Source of the DNA: Quillaja saponaria
Taxonomy: Eukaryota > Streptophyta > Magnoliopsida > Fabales > Quillajaceae
Length of the DNA stretch: 64,000 bases
Direction of reading: 5' to 3'
NCBI GenBank assembly: GCA_029379385.1
Contig: CM055614.1
Coordinates: 558,001 to 622,000 of the forward strand
Each line of letters opens with the position of its first letter. The first letter of the stretch is position 1. The translations under genes and the position numbers were made by a program. Under the pieces are notes generated by a model. That model was not told the origin of the DNA. It did no database searches and saw nothing but the letters and a program-made list of their open reading frames with translations. Of the stretch, positions 50,245-61,351 are shown piece after piece.

Positions 50245-53200
50245 TCACAATCTCTTTCCAATTTTTAAAAACCTCCTGGCAACTCCAAATATAACTGCCT
50301 TAGTCAAGAGCCCCTTATCAAGAGTACATGCAAGGACAAAAGCTCCACCAACAACTAGAAGCCTAGGTATGTTCTTCCCAATTGACTTCTCAGAGATATC
50401 TTGATTTTCAATCTCCAATGAATCACAAATGGTGCTTTCCAAAGAACTCAGGTAGCCTGTACTTACTTTAGTGTTGATCCGAGCCATGCAAGCACATTGT
50501 GACAACGGGCCCCCAGATGCCCTCTCTTTCTGATAATCACGTAATCCAGGCTCAATCTTCTTAACAGCCCCCCACATACCTTGCCGAACTCCAAGTTTAG
50601 CAATTTCCCAGGATATACCCATACCTTCGTAATGAAACAATAATACTTCACATGCAGTCAGATGGCCAGCTTGTCTCCTTGATTCAACTGATTCACATAA
50701 AGATACAAATTCAAGTCACTTCTGACTTCAAGACAAACATATCGGAAAGCTATTATCTCCCAAGGATAATTCACATATCTCTTATCCCAGTATTATTCTT
50801 TGGGAAACAAAACAAGTTCTTATCTCGCTCCAAAAAGATTACCTACGGGCCTATTATGGAGGGGAATGAAAGGGGAGTACAAACAAGTAAAATGGTCCAA
50901 TAACATTCGTTGGACAAAGTTACCATGAACGAGACAAATGGACAATTATGCATTAAGTTTAAATTAATTTTTTTTCCATACAGAAGTCCCTGAACTAACA
51001 AGTCTTAGATCACTGTTCTACAAAAGGAAGAAAAAAAAACTACGTAAACCATTTCTAATATCATTTACTCTCTCATACTAATCAATTTATTTTAAGTACG
51101 TGGTGCTCTCATTACTAATTTGGGATATTTCCTGTAACTAGATAAGAGGATCTTTCCACACAGAACTCAAAATTTACTTTTCATACAATTTCCTTAGAGA
51201 ATCTCCATTGGATAGAGTCTTAGATAGTTTTTCCTAGATACCTGCATCAAAAATTTATGATGCAACTGTTAATATCATTGCAGTCTCTTTTATCATTGAA
51301 CTAAACTTCTTTTTTAAACACTGCTGTCCTCTCGTAGTTTTTAACTAATCTTTTTGACTATTAGAAAACCATAGTTTAAATAAGGTATCATGATATGAAT
51401 AATTGAATAACAAATACTTCTGGTTCTATGAGCAATTGAGGAACTCATGTATAATGCTCATCATAGCTAGTTACCTTTGCGAATGCACCAACTTGAATAG
51501 TACAGATCGACACGTTTAGGTTTGTTGTGCCTTGGCACAGAGGAAGAGGGTACTCCCTGAACAAGAAAATATGCCAATAGTTATATTCTAAAATGGAAAG
51601 GTTTAAAAATTCAATGTCGGTAATATAATGAAGACTTGCTTCACATTCCTTTAGTATACCATTTAATAATTGAAGATCACATTAGTTATAAGTACTAGTC
51701 CATGATAAGGTTCCTTTGTGTATGCGTTACTTAAAGCCGTAAAAAAATAAATACTGCATGCATCATATATAATAAACCACTCTACCTAGCAGGGGGCTCA
51801 GGCTCCTCCATCGAGTGATCTTGTTCAACTGGGATAACTTTTTCATAAACCAAGACCCTGCTAGGTAGAGTCTATCTATTATATATGTTGCATGCATTAT
51901 TATTATTTTTTTACGGCCTAAAGTCATAACTTCGTTTTTTTTTTTTTTTCTTTTTTAATTAATTAGTTAATGAAGAAGCTTCTCCATAACTTTTGCAGCT
52001 TTCATTCTTAACTTTTTTTTTTCTTTTTTTTTTGTTCTTTTTAAATTTATTTAGTTTATGAAGAAGTTACCCAGTTGAACAAGATCGCTTGATGGAAAAG
52101 CCCGAGCCCTTGCTAGGTATAGTCAGTTTATTATATATGATGCATGCATTATTTTTTTTTTTTTTGCGGCTTCAAGTCCTTTGTGTTTATTTTTTCTTTT
52201 TTGTTTTTTTTAAGCTTGTTTAGTTAATGAAGAAGCTTCTCCAGCTGAAGAGGACAGACCAATAGAAGAGTGCCACCAGGTAGAGTCCTTTATATGGTTT
52301 ATTATATATGCTGCATATTAACTACCTTAGTTTTGGTATGAAACAATACATTTTGCTAATACAGGTAGAAGAGATCACAACATTAATATTTTGAACCTTC
52401 ACGGATCTCCATCACACTTAATTGCAGCCAGAAAATCATATCCTTTTTAAAATTTCTTTTACTTGCAGTTGCTAGCCTGCCATGCTTTTGTCCCCATAGC
52501 AACCTTCTTAGATTTGTTATTTTGAATGCTAGAATCTTGAATATTCTTTTAGTGCGTGGGGTACTAGTTCATTATAAGGTTCATTGGAGCTAAGGTTCTA
52601 AATCTTAGTTCAATGTTGCTAATGGTGCACCTGTTATAGCACAATACAAATTTTGACCAGAATAGGAAAGACAAGTCTATGAGAGTGTGCTGTCCGTGTA
52701 TATTCTTTTATGTCTCAACTCCGTAAAGTAAACAAATGCTTTGCATGAATCAATGAAACTAGTAGTATGACACCAACTCGCAGTTTTTACGGATTCTTTC
52801 CACTCAAAGAGGCTGTGCAATTTTCTAACTTCATCTACTCCTAGGCCCTAGCAACATAAACCTGAATACCAAAAAGGAGTTTATGACTTGTTGTATTCCA
52901 ATATGATTAAAGACTAAAGTCTAAACTGCACTTCAAGAAAGTTGAGCTAGCTTCCTCAACCACTCTCAGCTAGAAGCCTGAAGAAGTAACAATTATAGGC
53001 ATACCTTAGTTACACAGTAGTAAGATCGTCCTGATTCCCAAATGCGCCGGCCTATCACATATTCTCTATCACTACAAAAGAAGGGGAACTGTGCCAAGAA
53101 AACACTGGAATATTAGGCTCTGCAACGTGTTCTAAACAAATCAGACCAAAAGCAAGCAAGGAAACTGCTCCTCACCTTGCGCACCCAGTGCACAATCATG

Positions 53201-53914
53201 GTTCCTGTAGCAGTGCACTCTTCCATGGTTGAAGCATGTATGAGCATGTCATCCCACTTCAATCGAAAAGCATCATCCCAGAAGAAATCCCTTACCAACT
53301 CAAGAGTAGCATCCTCAAAAACAGTTCTGCTACGGTACTGGCGAGGTCCAGTCTAATGAAGGCAATAAAGCATAACCCAATAAATCACATGAAAAGCAAA
53401 CATATCTAATAAAACTATAATGATGAAGCACAGGAAAGTTACCTCAGGATCCCTTCGCCAAGCTTGATAACTCATTGTTGGTGTAGAACGATCCATCATC
53501 GGAATCCAAGCAGGCCCTCCATCTTTCACTTCCACTAGTTTGCATAAATGCTCCAAATCATGCTCCGTTAAAAGAGTCGATTTATCTTGTTCAATTTGTG
53601 ACGAACTAATCAAATAAAACTAAGCGGTTATGAAATAGTGACTGGTAATTTGATAGAGTTATAGGCAATCTAAAGAACCTGACAAACCTGCAAACGGAAT
53701 TGATAGGAGGCACAGAAAAAGCAGCTCCCTTTGACACTGAACAATTCAATAGGTCTCTACCCAAATTGGCCCATTTGGGTTTCCACGCCCAACCAACCAA
53801 CACTCCAAGGATAACAGCAATCCACACAGGAGCCATAAACATAATCAGCTCGCGTAATACATCCAGAATTGTGGGTCTCTGCAAAATCCCCAACAAAACC
53901 GAAAGCAAAGCCAT
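50245..53914 (-). CDS. START-domain (lipid-transfer-like) membrane-associated protein, At1g55960/At4g14500 type
   Basis: Six exons on the minus strand: 53688-53914, 53443-53605, 53176-53352, 53005-53088, 51475-51556, 50245-50687; 391 codons. The family is described as polyketide cyclase/lipid-transport (START) proteins related to PCTP, presumed to bind a lipid; the ligand is unknown. A hydrophobic segment at about 24-44 (MFMAPVWIAVILGVLVGWAW) predicts membrane anchoring. The START domain runs from about 85 to 310 (DGGPAWIPMMDRSTPTMSYQ, FFWDDAFRLKWDDML, GRRIWESGRSYY, KRVDLYYSSWCIRK, LGVRQGMWGAVKK). The C-terminus has a second hydrophobic/basic stretch ending ARRFLKIGKRL. All junctions keep frame. 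Intron 4 (51557-53004) contains an inverted/tandem repeat. Its 5' UTR faces the L11 gene. Confidence 0.88.
51728..52320. repeat. Mixed inverted and tandem repeat in START intron 4
   Basis: A unit recurs about four times. Copy A (51728-51853) is inverted relative to the others; partial copy B (about 51857-51985), copy C (about 52040-52170) and copy D (about 52210-52320) lie on the plus strand. Shared words are GAAGAAG(C/T)T, GCTAGGTA(G/T)AGTC, TTTATTATATATG(A/C)TGCATGCA and a T-run followed by (A/G)CGGC. A and B form a long foldback. Long T-runs separate units. Family unknown. Confidence 0.8.
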
Positions 53915-54552
53915 TGAACGATGCGATAATATAGGAAATGACTTATAGTAAAAGAAAAGAAGCGGAAAACAATCCGAAATCAAAATTTAGGGCAAAAGAA
54001 GAAAGAAGAAAGAAGAAAGAAGAAAGAAGAAAAACCCTCGATTAAATCGAAATGGTAAGCGTGAAAGCGTAGTGATTATTCGAGGGCTTCCAGGGAGTAG
54101 AGAACAAGGGGAAACTAAATCCTAAAACCAGCCTCCACCGAATGCAGCAGAGGGAGGGTTTTGAGTAAGGTAAAGGAGAGGGCAAAAGATAAAGAAAAAG
54201 GAATGAGGAAGGACAGATGAGCTTTAGATATGGATTCGTAATGATAGAGAGAAGAGCAGAGGTTGAGGAGGACGACAATATGGAGAAGGACTTCGGATAA
54301 GGATTTTGATATCAGCGTTCTTCAGAGGTATTATTGGATCTTTGTAGGACCCGATAGACTTACCACTTGCATTTATATAATTTATTATTATTACTTAATT
54401 GAATGAATGCGCATAACCGAACTAGGCAAGAGATGATACGACCTATGGTCTCATTGATGGCATTGTCGTTTAAGCAAGTACTTGTACCACTAAGCTTTCG
54501 GAAATTTCTTCCATTACATTATTAAGTTTAGCTCCGGTTGGAGAATCCATCT
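53915..54552. promoter_or_regulatory. Shared intergenic promoter region between divergent START and L11 genes
   Basis: Only 638 bases separate the two start codons, so both genes must draw on this interval. It contains the START 5' UTR with a GAAGAAA-type heptamer microsatellite (53995-54032). A TTATATAA-like AT-rich box lies near 54374-54390. Bidirectional use is inferred from spacing alone. Confidence 0.6.
53995..54032. repeat. GAAGAAA heptamer microsatellite
   Basis: About five head-to-tail copies of GAAGAAA. Read on the minus strand it is a TTTCTTC tract in the presumed 5' UTR of the START gene, about 80 bases ahead of its start codon. Confidence 0.85.
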
Positions 54553-57500
54553 ATGGCGTCTACTCTCTGTACGTCTCACCATCTCTACTGTTTTCTCTCC
54601 CCATTCCCATCCACCAGGAATACCAACTCTAAGCTATCAGCGATGTTGTCTTCTTCATTTTTTTTCTTCACCTATCAGCTTCTCTTCAAACTCCAATTCC
54701 CGTCGGATTTTTTCTCCAACTCCAAGGCGACTCTCTGTTATTGCAATGGCTCCCCCTAAACCCGGTGGAAAGCCCAAGAAAGGTATCACCATATTCTTCG
54801 AATCTTACTCATAATTTTTTATTACGTCGACAAATTCTCTCCATTTCTCTCTATGTTACAGTTGTTGGTATGATAAAGCTGGCTCTTGAGGCTGGGAAGG
54901 CCACACCTGCTCCTCCCGTTGGTCCTGCGCTTGGTTCAAAGGGTGTAAACATTATGGCATTTTGTAAGGACTACAATGCCAGGACTGCTGACAAAGCTGG
55001 CTTTGTAATTCCAGTTGAAATTACCGTATATGATGTATGCTCTCTTCTCTCTCACTTTTTTTTGTCTTTTTTCTTTTTCTATAATAAAATGTCTTTCTTA
55101 ATTGTCTTGCTTCTTCACATCCTTACGTATTAACTTGTTCTCTCAGGATAAAAGCTTCACTTTCATATTGAAAACCCCACATGCTTCAGTTCTACTACTC
55201 AAGGCTGCAGGTTTGTTCTTTAGTAATGCCCGCATTCTGTTTGATGTTATGTTTCGCAGGATAAGTTTTTTTTTAATTATGCTAATATAATATGTCCACT
55301 GTGACTTGACATGACCAGTTCTCAACCTCCATCTTCGCTCTCACAATGTTATCAAGTAGGATTCATTAATCATTTGATAAGCATTTGGAAAGATCAGTTG
55401 GTATTTATAAGAATAATATGGAGTCTCATATTAGGACAATTCTCAGGTACACAGTAGAGTAGACTATACCCAGTAGGGGATTTGCTTGAAGGTTCTTTCC
55501 TGTTTCTTCACATAAGAAATAACTATCCTGATTAACTAAATATTAGGAGCGTATCATATGATGAGAAGAGTTGGTTTATCATGAGAGTGAAACGAGGTGT
55601 AATATGCATGGCTTTCTAAGTGATGTTATATTCCAGAGATATACATGTTTGATACAATAATTGCAATGACCATCTCTCAACTCAATGATAGGTGTTGAAA
55701 GTTATAGCCTTTTCTTTTCTTTCTCCTAGCTTATTGTTGAGATTGATGACTTTGTTTCATTTGTGAACATAACAAATCAAAGCATATTTATGGCAATTAC
55801 ATCAAGAAGCAGGGCTAGTTTTATCAAAGAACATGGATATTTGAATTACCGATTACGCATGCATTAGTATGTTTAGGCAACTCTGTTCCTTTAATCTGTT
55901 TTGCGACATACTTTGATCATAATGGGTAGAGGAGAAACACTGCAGCTGCAATTTCAAAATATATCCCTAGCAATTAAAGAGTGCATGTCCGTTTCAGAAA
56001 GATGAAGCACTGCTCCTTTTATTTAAGATAAAAGAAATGGTATTTTGAATTACGCAGGCATTGGCATGTTCTGGATTTTTAGTAAAGGATTAGAAGGTCT
56101 AGTCATCATGTTCATCTGTATGGGAACTTTACAAAACCTCTCTAGTCGCTACCACTAAATCTCAATTGACTTTCAAGAAATACAAAACCAAAAAGAAGAA
56201 ACTCAGAGAAAAAGGAAATTGCTAAAGAAACCCATCTGGTTACATCTTCCCTTGCACCCTTTATCAGTAACGTCCTTGTTTCCTGCTACTCCAGCTCAGG
56301 TTGTTGCTTCAAGCCAAATACAGTTTTATCATAGAACAAATACTCCCGTATGACCCTCTCACTCAGCCTTACTGCTACCCGTCAATTCCAAGGGCTTGCT
56401 GCTCAATCACTCCTCCCTATGCAAAACTATTTTCTGTTATTCATTTAAAAATGGAAAAAGGAAAGATAAGAAAAGTGAAAAAACGACAGCAAAGGTGAAA
56501 TCTTACATAATCACAAGAATGAATCACCCATCTTTTGATAAAGCCTAGTTATTTCTCCTTCTTAGAATTTCCTGCAAATTAATCTTTAAAATCCAAATGA
56601 TTACATTGTCTAATTTAGTGCATTATAATCTCTTATAATAACCAGGATTTATACCTTCACCAACTGATGAAGATGAAGAAGCTGAGCTTGATTCAATCTA
56701 ACATCTGATGCAATCAAGTTCATTTATCTGCACGTGCTTATGAATTTTAGCATTGAGGTGAATAGAGAGGGTCAAAAAACACAAGCACAGTTGCCGTCAA
56801 TATCCCTTTCCCTAATTCTTTATGATTCACACAATGCACTCCACCCTTGTGGTCTCGTGTTTAAGGCCAAATGCTTCTTGATTTCTGTGATTTTATTTTT
56901 TTAATTCTGGTCAAAGGTGGCATACTTTTAATTATGTGTTAAGTGTGAACTAAAGGGACAACTTCAAACTTAAACTAAACTTGAGGGGCCAAAGGTATAA
57001 TCTTGATTAATTTTAACTGCCAATTTTGAAATATTTACATTCCAATAAACTCAAGCTATTTACTCGTGTCAACTAAGAAGAAAGAACATCTTACAATTTC
57101 TCAGTTTGCCTAAGCATCGACTTACTGAAGGACACTTATCTTGCTGCTACTTATGATCTCTGCATGCATGCTAAACAGTAGGGTTTAGCATTCTTGTTAT
57201 AGCAATCTGGATAATTTGACTGTGTTGCCAAGGCTGGTGATATATGGATCTTGTCTAAGAGATTAAAGTACTTTAATTTTGTGGATGACCTTGTGGTTAG
57301 TAGGAGACAATGAATGCCAGCCAGCAATTGTGCTGCCAATCTAAGCTCTTATTTTTTCATGGCAATTTTCCATAATTTCAGATGTATAACTGTGTATCCA
57401 TATTGATTGGTTTTGCAGGAGTGGAAAAGGGTTCTAAAGATCCGAAGTTGGAAAAAGTAGTAAAGATTACAATTGAGCAATTGCGTGCAATTGCTGCTGA

Positions 57501-57645
57501 AAAGCTGCCAGACTTGAATTGCTCAAGTATCGAATCAACAATGAGAATTATAGCTGGTACTGCAGCAAATATGGGAATTGAAGTTGATCCCCCTGTTCTC
57601 GCACCAAAAAGAAGGAACTTGTGTAATCCTATTCTTGTTACATAG
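54553..57645 (+). CDS. RPL11: Plastid 50S ribosomal protein L11, with two apparent frameshifts
   Basis: Exons: 54553-54782, 54862-55034, 55147-55210, 57419-57645. The L11 body is clear: [105 protein letters not shown]. It binds 23S rRNA at the GTPase-associated centre of chloroplast ribosomes. The ATG at 54553 opens a Ser-rich transit peptide, but an 8-T run (54658-54665) puts it out of frame with the mature part. In the mature frame the upstream text reads [15 protein letters not shown], a typical transit-cleavage region, so one T too many explains it. Near the stop, a five-A run at about 57605 gives [12 protein letters not shown] in place of the family-like KKKELV end. As written, only the internal ATG at 54746 would yield L11, without a transit peptide. 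Conserved TPP is TPH here. Sequence error or decaying copy cannot be separated. Confidence 0.85.
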
Positions 57646-58148
57646 TTCATGATTTTAGTAAAAAAAAAATTCGTCGAAGAGAGTAATCTTTTTGTAAGGT
57701 CAATGAAACTCTTCAGTCTAATATCATACGAAGGTTCTATACTTATTGTAAGATCAATGAAATGCATCTCGCCATGATCGTCTTAGGTTTTCTACTTCTT
57801 TTTCTGAATTTCAAATTAAAAATAATCTTTGTGATTCTTTTAGCACATCCATTGCCACGTGTGCAATTTTTAGTTCATGGAAGCAGTAAAATATACTATA
57901 ACAACGATTTTAGACTTTATTTGGAAAGTAATTATACAACTTTTTTCTCCTCTTGTTTAAATAAGAGAATAACTTAACTTAGATTGAATGCATTCCTCTA
58001 ACGGCACCTTTACGAGTCTAGACTCTTGTAGAGATTGCATAATGTACAACATCAGTATTTACAACCCCAGACACATGTAGTACTTGATCTGCATACTATC
58101 AATCAAATTCAATATGCCGGACAGTTTTAATTAACTAATACTTAGTTA
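57646..58148. other. 3' UTR spacer between convergent L11 and HIPP genes
   Basis: This is the 3' UTR of the L11 gene and, on the other strand, of the HIPP gene. TAAGATCAATGAAA-like words recur at about 57695 and 57750. Nothing else is visible. Confidence 0.5.
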
Positions 58149-58868
58149 CTACATGAGACAGCACGCATTGACGTTATCATCATTGAACATGTTGCTGACT
58201 TTGTCATCCCCGCGCTGAGTCACTGGAATAGTGCCATGCTTGTCCCCGACATTGTACCCGTGCCTATAGTAGTTGTAACTCTCCTTGAACTCTCTTGTGG
58301 TATCTTTAAAATAGTCGTTGGCAGATGTGAAGTACAGAGGTGGGTTGGGGTGAGGCCAAAATTCAGCTCTCTTTCCCGCCCTTCTCACGGCCTTTAGCAC
58401 CTTGTTGCGATCAACGTACCCCACAACTGTTACATTTTCCATCTCCAGGTTCACCTCTACCGAATCAATACCTAGCCATCCAAGTTATATATACTATATA
58501 AGACAGTGCTCTCACTTTGTTTGAATGTTTCAAAAAGATTAAGGAATATTTAAGATATAGAACAATAGCATACCTCTGAGTTTGTAAATGGCGTTCCTGA
58601 CAACTCTCTCGCAACCAGTGCAGCACATCCTTACTTTGAGCTCAACGGTCTGCAAAGAAAATTAACAAACTGTGACAGACACTATTTTCAATTCTTATAT
58701 ATAACTGGAAAAAAGAATAATTTTATAAAGGAGAGTAAATAGTTAATTTCTTTTCAAGCACAAGAGTAAACAAAATTTAGTTTGAACTGCTAATAGATTA
58801 TATGATAGAAGAAAGTATAAATATATTTGAAAGCGGACCTGCAACGAAAGTGGTCGACCCTTTGGCAT
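58149..58868 (-). CDS. Heavy-metal-associated isoprenylated plant protein (HIPP)
   Basis: Three exons on the minus strand: 58839-58868, 58574-58649, 58149-58471; 142 codons. HIPPs are small plant-specific metallochaperone-like proteins with an HMA domain and a farnesylated C-terminus. Exon 1 encodes only MPKGRPLSLQ. The HMA metal site MCCTGC (18-23) fits MxCxxC, followed by GCERVVRNAIYKLRGIDSV and VTVVGYVDRNKVLKAVRRAG. The C-terminal half is the conserved FWPHPNPPLYFTSANDYF, SYNYYRHGYN and DDKVSNMFNDDN. The chain ends CCLM, a CaaX box for prenylation. The ATG at 58454 inside exon 3 would lose the metal site, so the three-exon model is preferred. It belongs to the HIPP45-like clade as I recall; symbol not assigned. 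Confidence 0.9.
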
Positions 58869-60063
58869 ATTATGGTCGTCGTTGTTGATGCTTTTGTGAG
58901 GTAATTATTAACCATGGCAGATAGGTCCTTCACAAATATATATACATATGAAGAAGATGAAACAAAGGGCAACTGAAGAAGAACCCGGGTCTAGAAGATA
59001 TTCCTCCCGTCCTTCTCACTGGCATTGGTATCGCTTCCTCACGTTCTAATCTCTTTTGTAATCTATGCCCATAAGTTATGTAATACTAGTCTGCTTTAGA
59101 ACAGTTTCTTGTGGTTAAATTTAACTAAACCAAGCGATGGGGAATCACAAATTATTAAAACCTTTAGGCAGGGAATGGTATCTAAAACCTCATGGTATTA
59201 ACTAGCGATTGTATATGGGTCAAGCTATAACATGGCACTAGTGTTTTATTTGGGAATCAAGAGAGAGAAAAAATTCCATGTTAAGAATCACAAAAATTCG
59301 ATTTTTGCAGGCCGTTGAGCTATAATTTTTATTTTTTTTCAATAGTATTAATTTTATTTGGGAGGAATGTAAGATATTAAGTAATTTTAACCTATGGATA
59401 GCAGTTTTTTTATTGTTTATTTTTCACTCTTCTTTCCCAAATAAGAAGAGAGGAAATTATATCATCTTCAATTTCTTTTCACTTTCTCTCCTTTTATTTT
59501 TATTTTCCTCCTAATTTGAATTCCCAAACAAAGGTTTAGGATGTGAGAGGATATAAAGTCTCAGGAATATGGTTGTTAGGCTTAGCTCCTACAGGGACGA
59601 AAAAAGGTGCCTTTAGATGCAAAGGAAAAATATATTCACAATATTTTCTCATTCCACTATCTTTGAAAATCAATAAACGATCTATCTGGAAGGCTTAGCA
59701 CAAGTAATATTCCCAACGCTTTTTTTCTTCTAGATGATAAGGAGTATTTTTAGTTGTTACATATATTTACGGCGGACATCCATTAATATTAGTATAAAAT
59801 TACTCAACTTTATATCGCCAACAACTTTTTATGAGTTTCTCTTGATTCTTCTAATTAAATTATAAAATCTTATTATATAGATCACACTCCGAGTTTCATA
59901 TCTCGTTTACTAATTAATCTAGTATTCCAAAATTTCTTACATTTCAAAATTTTATATTTTTCTTCACTTTAGTAGTGATAATTATGTAGCAATCTCCAGT
60001 AAATATGAAATTTGGTGTGTAATTTACATAATAAGATTTATAATCTAATAATGAAATTCAATT

Positions 60064-60171
60064 GAAATTCATCATATAAAAAAATTATTGACAATATATA
60101 AAAATGTTATTGACCCAGTATAAAATTAACTTAAATATATATTGTCAATAACTTTTTTATATGATGAATTT
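60064..60171. repeat. MITE-like foldback, ~36-bp arms
   Basis: AAATTCATCATATAAAAAAA and following bases to 60100 pair with 60135-60171 in inverted orientation with about one mismatch, around a ~34-base loop. A partial relative near 60340-60375 suggests a small repeat family. No target duplication was identified. Confidence 0.7.
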
Positions 60172-60766
60172 GTATTGATCATATATATATATATTACAAA
60201 AAAAAACCAAAACTTATATAGCATCAACTTTTCTTACCCAATATTAATGTTACATTAATATTTCTTGCTCAATTATTATTAAAAATTGACGTGTCACCAA
60301 TATAGAAGTTGACATTTCATTCATTAACCAGTATAAAATTTATTTAAATATATACGGCCAATAACTTTTTATATGATGTGTTTCTATTGAATTTCACTGT
60401 TGGATATATATATATATATATTCAATGTGAGTTCATGGCAATTATATGTGACATAATTACCAGTGAGAGAGACTTTAGGAGTTATATTACTAATTAGTTA
60501 TTAATAACAAATCAAGTTATAAAAGGTATTGTGGTTAATGACTAAATTATTTCCATTAATTAGCCTTACTTAACACGGCTTCTAAAGTTTCATGTTATGT
60601 ACATGTACATTTTTCTAAAGTTTCGTGTCAACCCCTCAGTTGCTCTTTGGATTCAATACAGAGCACCTCATGTTTGAGTTTAAAATAATATGTAGTATCA
60701 TAATTATATCTTATTATAACTACTAAGTTATCATGATTATTTAATATTATAATTGTCTTATAGATC

Positions 60767-61292
60767 ATGATTATCTAGTATTGTCTATAAATAGGAAGTA
60801 CCAACATTAAATGTATGAAAGACGCAAGAAGTGTTTGTTTATTAGTTGGAAGAATAATATGTCTTAAATAATAAATTAATTAAGAAAAGGATGAGTTACT
60901 TAAAACCTGTATAGATAGATAAGTATTAGTTTAGTAGTCAAACAAGAGATAAACAACTAAAATAGACACAATATTTTACAATTCAATTTGGTAAAATAGT
61001 ATGGGCATGAATTTTGCTTGCCATGGATGATGATTATCTAGTATTGTCTATAAATAGGAAGTACCAACATTAAATGTATGAAAGACGCAAGAAGTGTTTG
61101 TTTATTAGTTGGAAGAATAATATGTCTTAAATAATAAATTAATTAAGAAAAGGATGAGTTACTTAAAACCTGTATAGATAGATAAGTATTAGTTTAGTAG
61201 TCAAACAAGAGATAAACAACTAAAATAGACACAATATTTTACAATTCAGTTTGGTAAAATAGTATGGGCATGAATTTTGCTTGCCATGGATG
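60767..61292. repeat. Recent 263-bp tandem duplication
   Basis: 60767-61029 and 61030-61292 are head-to-tail copies that differ, by eye, at one position (ATTCAATTTGG versus ATTCAGTTTGG). Both begin ATGATTATCTAGTATTGTC and end GCTTGCCATGGATG. No coding content. Confidence 0.93.
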
Positions 61293-61351
61293 ATGAAATT
61301 GGAACCAAATAATTTTGTTACAAAAAAATACACTGGCTTTGAAATTTTATT

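Larger units (their letters stand above)
58869..61351. other. AT-rich intergenic region with foldback and tandem duplication
   Basis: HIPP promoter at the left, then AT-rich sequence. A hairpin MITE-like foldback lies at 60064-60171 and a fresh 263-bp tandem duplication at 60767-61292 (both listed). CAATAACTTTTT(TA)TATGATG-type words recur near 60145 and 60360, and a shorter relative occurs near 59820. No gene seen. Confidence 0.5.

Noticed and set aside
54538..54759. Independent 73-codon ORF at the L11 start
   Set aside because: It is the frameshifted L11 transit-peptide region, not a separate gene.
58790..58972. Minus-strand ORF overlapping HIPP exon 1
   Set aside because: Out of frame with the spliced HIPP message; probably at most an upstream ORF.
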